Assembly: GCA_945900935.1 (NCBI GenBank)
Contig: CAMDKT010000118.1
Coordinates: 1 to 11,754, forward strand
Length of the DNA stretch: 11,754 nt
Direction: 5' to 3'
From: Candidatus Sulfopaludibacter sp. SbA3
Lineage (GTDB): Bacteria; Acidobacteriota; Terriglobia; Bryobacterales; Bryobacteraceae
Part shown: positions 7,126-11,754 of the stretch, piece by piece
How positions within the stretch are numbered: the first letter of the stretch is position 1
Layout of the letters: each line of letters starts with the position of its first letter
Position numbers and translations under genes: made by a program
Notes under the pieces: model-generated
What the model was told of the DNA's origin: nothing
Databases searched by the model: none
Seen by the model: only the letters and a program-made list of their open reading frames with translations

Positions 7126-8214
7126 ATGAATATGTACGTGTCCGCATTTGCAATTCTTATGATTGGGTCGCCATTGTCGGCACAAGACCCGAGGTCGCCC
7201 AACTGGCTGCACTTTTCCGTGCTGTGAATCGAACAGGCCGGGGCCAGTTCCACCAAAGCCGACCAGCGGCTATTCTTCGATTTCTTCGTGACTAGACATC
7301 TGTCTTCCGACTCAGATAAGCTGACCGGTTCTGAGAAATCGGTAAAGCGCTTCCACTGGTGGGGCAATGTGCGGCTGGCGAGTTATCCCCAGACCATTAA
7401 TGCCCCCGTTGGTGAGTTTGTTTCCAATCTGGGCACAAGTGTGACCGATGTGAAGGTCAATGAACTTGTCCAGTCAGCGGAGTTTCGAACCGGACTTGAC
7501 GTTCGAATTCCCGGAGTAGGGAACAAGGACGACGCAGCGAACCGATTATCAATTTTCGCGGGATTCGGGGGCGTAGGACCGTTGGATCCGAAGCAGGGAG
7601 TGTCTGTGTTCAAAATTCCGATGCTGGAAGCGGGCACGTCAACGACCGCCCGGAACCAGTTTCTCGAGCAATATCCGGAGAGGAGCTACCCTGGAATTAC
7701 GAAGGCGACCTACGTTGCCTTTACGTCACCCGATCGTGGCCGATTCTACCGCCAATACGCACCCGGCCTGCGCTACACGCAGCTCTACGATCTCACCGAG
7801 GAAGATGCTGTCGAGTCGGAAAAGGTATGGGTGCCGGCTTCGGTGGCCGCGTCCTTCGGACAGCATGAACTGGTGAGTGGCGGGCATTTGCGAGGAATCG
7901 CCGGAAATTTCGAAGCCATTTTTCCATTCAAACTTGGCGCCGCTCGCGCCTACGTGTTCGGACGGGCGGTGATGTCGTTCAGCAAGAATCAGGACCGGCG
8001 TCCGGTCTTTCTCGATCCCGCCATCCAGGACAACAAGCCGGTTCCTCCGAGTGCGCCGGGCGTTTATGTAATTTCGACGCCATCAAATCGGGATGTCTAC
8101 ACCATGGGCATTGGCATTGATGCGGTAGAGATACTTAAGACATTGTTAGGGAAGAAGCCGCCAGCCACGCCACCAGCGAACTACCACCCGGTACAGGAGA
8201 TGACTTATGGGTAG
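7126..8214 (+). pseudogene. Secreted, probably outer-membrane beta-barrel protein, interrupted by in-frame TGA
   Basis: Translation from the ATG at 7126 (AGGAAG at 7116-7121 upstream; a second ATG at 7132 is better spaced) gives a clear signal peptide ending LSA|QD after residue 19. Codon 34 is TGA (7225-7227). The same frame then runs open to the TAG at 8212, another ~328 residues, with no other stop and no frameshift needed. The next possible start, GTG at 7288, has no ribosome binding site and would lack the signal, so one gene of ~361 residues is the natural reading. The mature part alternates short amphipathic strands with polar loops (for example RLSIFAGFGGVG, GLRYTQLYDL, ARAYVFGRAVMSFS), suggesting a small outer-membrane barrel. 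I do not recognise a named family. Its end overlaps the downstream hydrolase start by 8 bp. A sequencing error, recent nonsense mutation or read-through are all possible. Confidence 0.6.
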
Positions 8215-10843
8215 CCCTAAGAAAATAGCGGTCCTCGCCGTTCACGGGATCTCGGATCCGCCGCCGGGGTCTTCGGTGCGGGCCGTCAGCAACCTACTGT
8301 TAAACCTGGAGGAAAATAGAAAGCCGGTCTATTCCTTTCTTCAGGAATCCACTATTCGGATACAGTCACGACCAATTCGGATCGAGAAGCCCGATTCAAA
8401 GACGGGAGAGCCTCCCGTTACGGAAGAGCTTTGCGAATGGGTGAAAAACGGCAGACTGGAGGACGCACATCTGGCTTTTCTCAGAGGCCAAGTAGAGTGT
8501 TATAAGGGCGAAGATCCCGATGAGCCGTACGAAACACTGAAGCTGGAGGGCAGCAGAAAGGCCGGTTCCTGCAATCCCGAGGTGCATCTGTATGAGATGC
8601 ACTGGGCCGACCTGTCCCACTTCGGCGGCAAGGGACTTCGCATATTGGGCGAGATTTACCAGATCTTGCTGCACCTTCCGAGCGTCGGCGTTCACACTTT
8701 GCGGGCAGCCAGCCTGGACGAGGAAGAACTCAAGATCCCGGACGAGGACGAACTCGAGTCAAAGGAAGGCAAGTCGAACAAAAAGCCATGGTTGGCGATG
8801 ACCGGAGTTCACGCTTTCGCCGTCTGGCTCCGCCAGATCCCGGCGAGGATGCTCGATTCGCTGCTCTTCAAGATCCTGGACGAGGAGGAACGCAAGTTAA
8901 AGGAAGTCAAGTCGAACAAAAAGTCATGGCTGGCAATGACCAAACTTCACGCTTTCGCCGCCTGGCTCCTCCAGGTTCCGGCGGCGATGCTCAATCTACT
9001 GCTCCTGGCGCTGGCACTCAGCGCGGGGTCGGCCGGATTGCTGGCAAAGATGTCCGCGTTCGGCCACGCCAGCATTCTGACCTTATCCGCGCTAGCGTTT
9101 GTGGCAGTCGTAGTGTGCATGAAATCCTATGGAAAGCAGAAGCCGCCGCTGGTCTGGGTAGCACTCAGTTTTTCCATATTCGGTGTCGGCGCAGTGTGGC
9201 TTTTCAGTTTGAAGGAGCATTGGATTCCGATGGAAGTGCTGTCATACCTCAGCTTGGCCGCGACGACCATCCTGAGTCTGGTGGCAGTAAATTCGCTCGC
9301 CAAAAGCTATTCAAAAATGCGCCGGATCACGACGGTTTGGAGGGTTGAAAACGCAGTAGCTCTGGTCGTCTTGATTATTCTTTCCTGCTTATGGAAATCA
9401 CCGGCGGTCGTGGATTCAACGCCTTGGTTCTCCTGGCTTATCCTATTGAGAACGATTGAAATCGTTTATTACGGATTAACTCTGGTGTGGGGCGTTCTAT
9501 ACGCCATGATCTGGATCGTGGAGCTTGCCGGATGGAGATTTTTGCGAAACAGACACGATCGGCTCGCCCGTGCACGGCGCACCGCACGGCTGACTCTCGC
9601 GTTGCCGGCGTTCTTTTATATTCTGCTGAGTATCGTCCTTTGGACAGGCATCGTTGCAGCTTTGTCACCGTTAATACCAACCGTCGCCGGAGATCAATAT
9701 GTTGCGGATTCCCCGCTTCAGTACCGGCCAGTTTTTAAGGCGGAACCGATTCCCGCTTCCGCCTTGGGCGGGAAGCTGGTCGTCGAATCCGCCGTCCTTC
9801 CCGGTACACAGGTACCTTTCGCAATCCTCGCGTTGCTAATCCTCGTTTGCGGGCTGACGCCGATGGTTCTTGCTGAGGTGAGTCCACCTGAAAATGAGGG
9901 CCGAAATCGGAGTGCTTCCGAAGCTATGGGGCGGTGGTTGAGCCATTCAAACCGGTCATCAATCTGGTCCGCACGGCTAATGTACGGTCTGTTCATGGCC
10001 AGTTTTCCAATCGCGATTGTCCTCTTGACGACGACTTGGTTTAATGGGCCACTCGAAAAGGTGATCGGCCCACTGATTGTCGGACTGGGTGAGGCGGTCG
10101 CCGGAGGTGCGATTGGCGTCTTTGCCCTGAGTCGCACGTTCCGGGCACTCGCCGGTCTGCTGGCGCCACTGGATGCCCTGCTTGACGTAGATAACTACAT
10201 GCACGAGCATCCACGGGAGACGAATCCTACGGCGCGAATCTTCGGGCGGTATCTTTCAATATTGCGTTGCGTCAAAGACGGCGGCTATGACGGCATTGTC
10301 ATCGTGTCCCACAGCCAAGGCACGGTCATCACTGCGGATCTGCTGCGTTTTTGTCAGCGTTTTCCCAATTTGCTCGGGACGACGCTGCCTCCCACCTTCT
10401 TGTTTACGATGGGATGTCCACTTCGCAATTTGTACGGAACGTTCTTTCCGCATCTTTACAAATGGGCTTTTGAACAACCACTCCCAGCGACCCTAGGTAT
10501 CAAGGAATGGGTGAACGCCTATCGAAGCGGTGATTATGTCGGCCGGTATCTGTGGCGAGACCAGGACAAAGACGATATTTTCCTCAGCCGCTACCGAAGT
10601 GATGGAGAGAGCCACCTGTGGGATCTGACAACAGAGTTCGATCCAAAGGATCACCCGGTTGGGACTGGATTTCCGGCGACGCGAGAGATCTGCATCGGCG
10701 CAGGCGCGCACACGCATTACTGGGACGAGACCGCCCCGGAAATCGCGTTCGAATTGGATCGGCTCATCCAATTGGCGGCATGCGATCCAAAAGTGGCCGC
10801 GGAAATGCCTATTCCGACGAAGCCGATAGCCATTCCGATTTGA
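8207..10843 (+). CDS. Polytopic membrane alpha/beta-hydrolase, uncharacterised
   Basis: An 878-residue protein with AGGAGA 6 nt upstream of the ATG. The N-terminus has a first-strand motif IAVLAVHGISD (His13-Gly14), as in hydrolases where it shapes the oxyanion hole, then a charged region with EMHWADLSHFGG. Residues 170-269 contain a tandem duplication. About 255-650 form a membrane block of roughly ten hydrophobic helices. The fold resumes with GIVIVSHSQGTVI, whose Ser703 is the probable nucleophile, then GCPLRNLYGTFFP, a candidate acid in SGDYVGRYLW (Asp776) and a candidate His in GAGAHTHYWDE (His835 or His837). From memory, bacteria contain uncharacterised proteins with this VHGI...HSQGT...GSPLRxLY layout; no substrate is known, but a membrane lipid or acyl-ester is likely. 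The last ~12 residues appear to be encoded by the IS21-type end. Translationally coupled to the barrel gene. Confidence 0.8.
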   Translation: MGSPKKIAVLAVHGISDPPPGSSVRAVSNLLLNLEENRKPVYSFLQESTIRIQSRPIRIEKPDSKTGEPPVTEELCEWVKNGRLEDAHLAFLRGQVECYKGEDPDEPYETLKLEGSRKAGSCNPEVHLYEMHWADLSHFGGKGLRILGEIYQILLHLPSVGVHTLRAASLDEEELKIPDEDELESKEGKSNKKPWLAMTGVHAFAVWLRQIPARMLDSLLFKILDEEERKLKEVKSNKKSWLAMTKLHAFAAWLLQVPAAMLNLLLLALALSAGSAGLLAKMSAFGHASILTLSALAFVAVVVCMKSYGKQKPPLVWVALSFSIFGVGAVWLFSLKEHWIPMEVLSYLSLAATTILSLVAVNSLAKSYSKMRRITTVWRVENAVALVVLIILSCLWKSPAVVDSTPWFSWLILLRTIEIVYYGLTLVWGVLYAMIWIVELAGWRFLRNRHDRLARARRTARLTLALPAFFYILLSIVLWTGIVAALSPLIPTVAGDQYVADSPLQYRPVFKAEPIPASALGGKLVVESAVLPGTQVPFAILALLILVCGLTPMVLAEVSPPENEGRNRSASEAMGRWLSHSNRSSIWSARLMYGLFMASFPIAIVLLTTTWFNGPLEKVIGPLIVGLGEAVAGGAIGVFALSRTFRALAGLLAPLDALLDVDNYMHEHPRETNPTARIFGRYLSILRCVKDGGYDGIVIVSHSQGTVITADLLRFCQRFPNLLGTTLPPTFLFTMGCPLRNLYGTFFPHLYKWAFEQPLPATLGIKEWVNAYRSGDYVGRYLWRDQDKDDIFLSRYRSDGESHLWDLTTEFDPKDHPVGTGFPATREICIGAGAHTHYWDETAPEIAFELDRLIQLAACDPKVAAEMPIPTKPIAIPI
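8714..9013 (+). repeat. In-frame tandem duplication within the hydrolase gene
   Basis: Unit 1 (8714-8875, 54 codons) and unit 2 (8876-9013, 46 codons) both begin CTG-GAC-GAG-GA (LDEEE) and share a 38-residue core starting KE-x-KSNKK; I count 25 of 38 identical residues. Unit 1 has 8 extra codons, another acidic PDEDELES repeat. Nucleotide similarity is high as well, so the duplication is recent. The core reads WLAMT..HAFA.WL and is an amphipathic helix preceding the membrane block. Confidence 0.85.
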
Positions 10844-10880
10844 TGGCGATAGTCATTCCGGGCTGATGGCGATAGCCATC
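10824..10880. repeat. 23-bp tandem repeats at IS end
   Basis: Two 23-bp units (10824-10846 and 10847-10869) begin CGATAG-C/T-CATTCCG and end TGATGG. A third partial copy, CGATAGCCATC, lies at 10870-10880. They are probably the transposase-binding repeats of the IS21-type right end. The first copy contains the hydrolase stop codon (TGA, 10841-10843). Confidence 0.7.
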
Positions 10881-11040
10881 GGAGCGAAGCGACGCTGGTC
10901 TTAATTATCATCGGAAATTTATCGGCATGGCGTCAATAAATCTATTCTTAAGCCAGGGAGGGGGTGCAGGGCGAGGGGGCGGTGTTTGAGCTCCCTTGCC
11001 TTGCTCAGCCCGTATGAACCCGGCTTGACAGGAACGCTCA
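10881..11040. other. Non-coding DNA between istB and IS right-end repeats
   Basis: No gene is visible. The stretch includes a G-rich run (about 10952-10983 on the plus strand) and an A/T-rich patch near 10900-10945. Its length is normal for the region downstream of istB in IS21 elements. I see no clear terminator. Confidence 0.45.
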
Positions 11041-11754
11041 TTAGTCCTCCTTCCCGTTCTGTTTGCGAAGCTCTTTCCGCATCGATTCCCCGGTCAGATC
11101 GAACCGGTGGGCATTATGCACGAGCCGGTCCAGAATCGAATCGGCCACCGTCGGATCGCCAATTTACGCGTGCCATTTGTTCACCGGCAATTGGGTCGTC
11201 AGCACCGTGGAGCGCACCTGATACCGCCGGTCGCAGATCTCCAAACAATCCCTCCGCTCTGCCTCCGTCATCGGCGTCATCGCCCAGTCGTCGATCACCA
11301 GCACGTCTACTGTGCTCAATTGAGAAAGCAGCTTGCGTTGACTGCCATCGACCCTCGCCGTCGCCAGATCCCGCGACAGATCGACCGATTTATAGAACAA
11401 CGCGGTGTAGCCGTCCCGGCATGCCTTATGCGCGAAGGCCCGGCCCAGCCAGGTCTTCCCGATCCCCGTCGGCCCCATCAAAAACACGTTCTGATGTTCC
11501 CGCACCCACGCCGACTCCTGCGTCAGCGATCGTACCAGTGGGCGGTCCAGCCCGCGCGGAGCGCGGAAATCTATGTCTTCCACACAGCAAGGCCCCTTCA
11601 GCCGCCCGCTGCGCAACCGGCGGTCTAACGCCCGGTTTTCCCGCCAATACCATTGGCGGTCGATCAGCATTCCGAATCGTTCCTCAAAACTCAGTTGTTG
11701 ATAGTCGGCCTTCTCCTGTTGCTCGCGGAAGGCTTCGGCCATGCCGCGCAGGCG
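11041..11754 (-). pseudogene. istB: IstB-like transposition helper ATPase, nonsense-mutated and 5' partial
   Basis: IstB is the AAA+ helper that directs the IstA transposase of IS21 elements. The frame is open to the window edge (reading RLRGMAEAF), so the first ~15 residues lie outside. Visible are LSFEERFGMLIDRQW, Walker A GPTGIGKTW, Walker B VDVLVIDDWAMTPM, and VRSTVLTTQLPVNKWHA. A TAA at 11166-11164 follows, after which the same frame continues IGDPTVADSILDRLVHNAH up to a second stop at 11043-11041. IstB proteins normally have KWHxYIGDP, so the TAA replaces a Tyr codon (TAC/TAT) by one base change. The lost 40 residues include the C-terminal lid helices, so the protein is probably inactive. 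Confidence 0.88.

Larger units (their letters stand above)
10806..11754 (-). mobile_element. IS21-family insertion sequence, right end (continues past window)
   Basis: The element runs on the minus strand: istB, then about 235 bp of non-coding DNA, then a terminus read on the plus strand as TGCCTATTCCG starting at 10806. This resembles the TGCGTATTCCG-type termini with TG...CA ends found in IS21 elements. ATTCCG recurs at 10811, 10832 and 10855, the spaced subterminal repeats of the family. istA and the left end lie beyond the window, so target duplications cannot be checked. The proposed boundary is inside the 3' end of the hydrolase gene. Confidence 0.65.

Noticed and set aside
7225..7227. 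Selenocysteine insertion at the in-frame TGA
   Set aside because: There is no selenoprotein-family resemblance around the codon and I see no convincing SECIS hairpin directly downstream; nonsense mutation or sequencing error is simpler.
6921..7295. 124-codon plus-strand open frame overlapping the barrel gene start
   Set aside because: No ribosome binding site or recognisable domain; it runs in another frame across the well-supported signal peptide start at 7126.
10824..10880. CRISPR-like array
   Set aside because: The 23-bp units are directly adjacent with no spacers and sit at an IS21-type end.

Overview
This window looks like chromosomal DNA of a GC-rich Gram-negative bacterium. The chaperone operon dnaK-dnaJ-hspR lacks grpE and ends in an HspR-type MerR regulator, and the envelope proteins carry signal peptides ending A|QD. 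Together these suggest an Acidobacteriota-like host. That placement is an inference and was not tested by any search.

Layout. (1) Positions 1-2000: the 3' part of a zinc-dependent DoeB/aspartoacylase-type deacylase, then an AI-2E/PerM-type membrane protein whose ATG overlaps the upstream stop (ATGA). (2) Positions 1824-2705, minus strand: a lone ModA-like periplasmic binding protein. Its charged C-terminal tail runs antisense through the last conserved segment of the AI-2E gene, and its signal-peptide codons contain the dnaK promoter. (3) Positions 2641-6329: the heat-shock operon. A near-ideal sigma70 promoter is overlapped at its -35 by a HAIR-like operator, followed by dnaK, a small GC hairpin, dnaJ and hspR, which starts on the base after the dnaJ stop. 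HspR probably represses its own operon through the HAIR-like site.

(4) Positions 6330-7125: a non-coding junction with mobile-DNA debris. It holds a structurally canonical 34-nt group II intron domain V (minus strand), a pair of 19-bp repeats like an IS21-family terminus, a candidate promoter and an inverted repeat. (5) Positions 7126-10843: a two-gene cassette of lower apparent GC. The first gene encodes a secreted, probably outer-membrane beta-barrel protein and is interrupted at codon 34 by one in-frame TGA. The second, overlapping it by 8 bp, encodes an 878-residue alpha/beta-hydrolase whose N-terminal His-Gly strand and C-terminal Ser/Asp/His region are separated by a large polytopic membrane block and a recent tandem duplication. 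This pair is the best candidate here for an undescribed envelope system. (6) Positions 10806-11754, minus strand: the right end of an IS21-family element with a partial istB that carries a Tyr-to-stop nonsense codon. The IS end appears to supply the last codons and the stop of the hydrolase gene.

The cassette therefore lies between two IS21-type termini of different sequence and next to a group II intron relic, consistent with an accessory insertion downstream of a conserved heat-shock operon.
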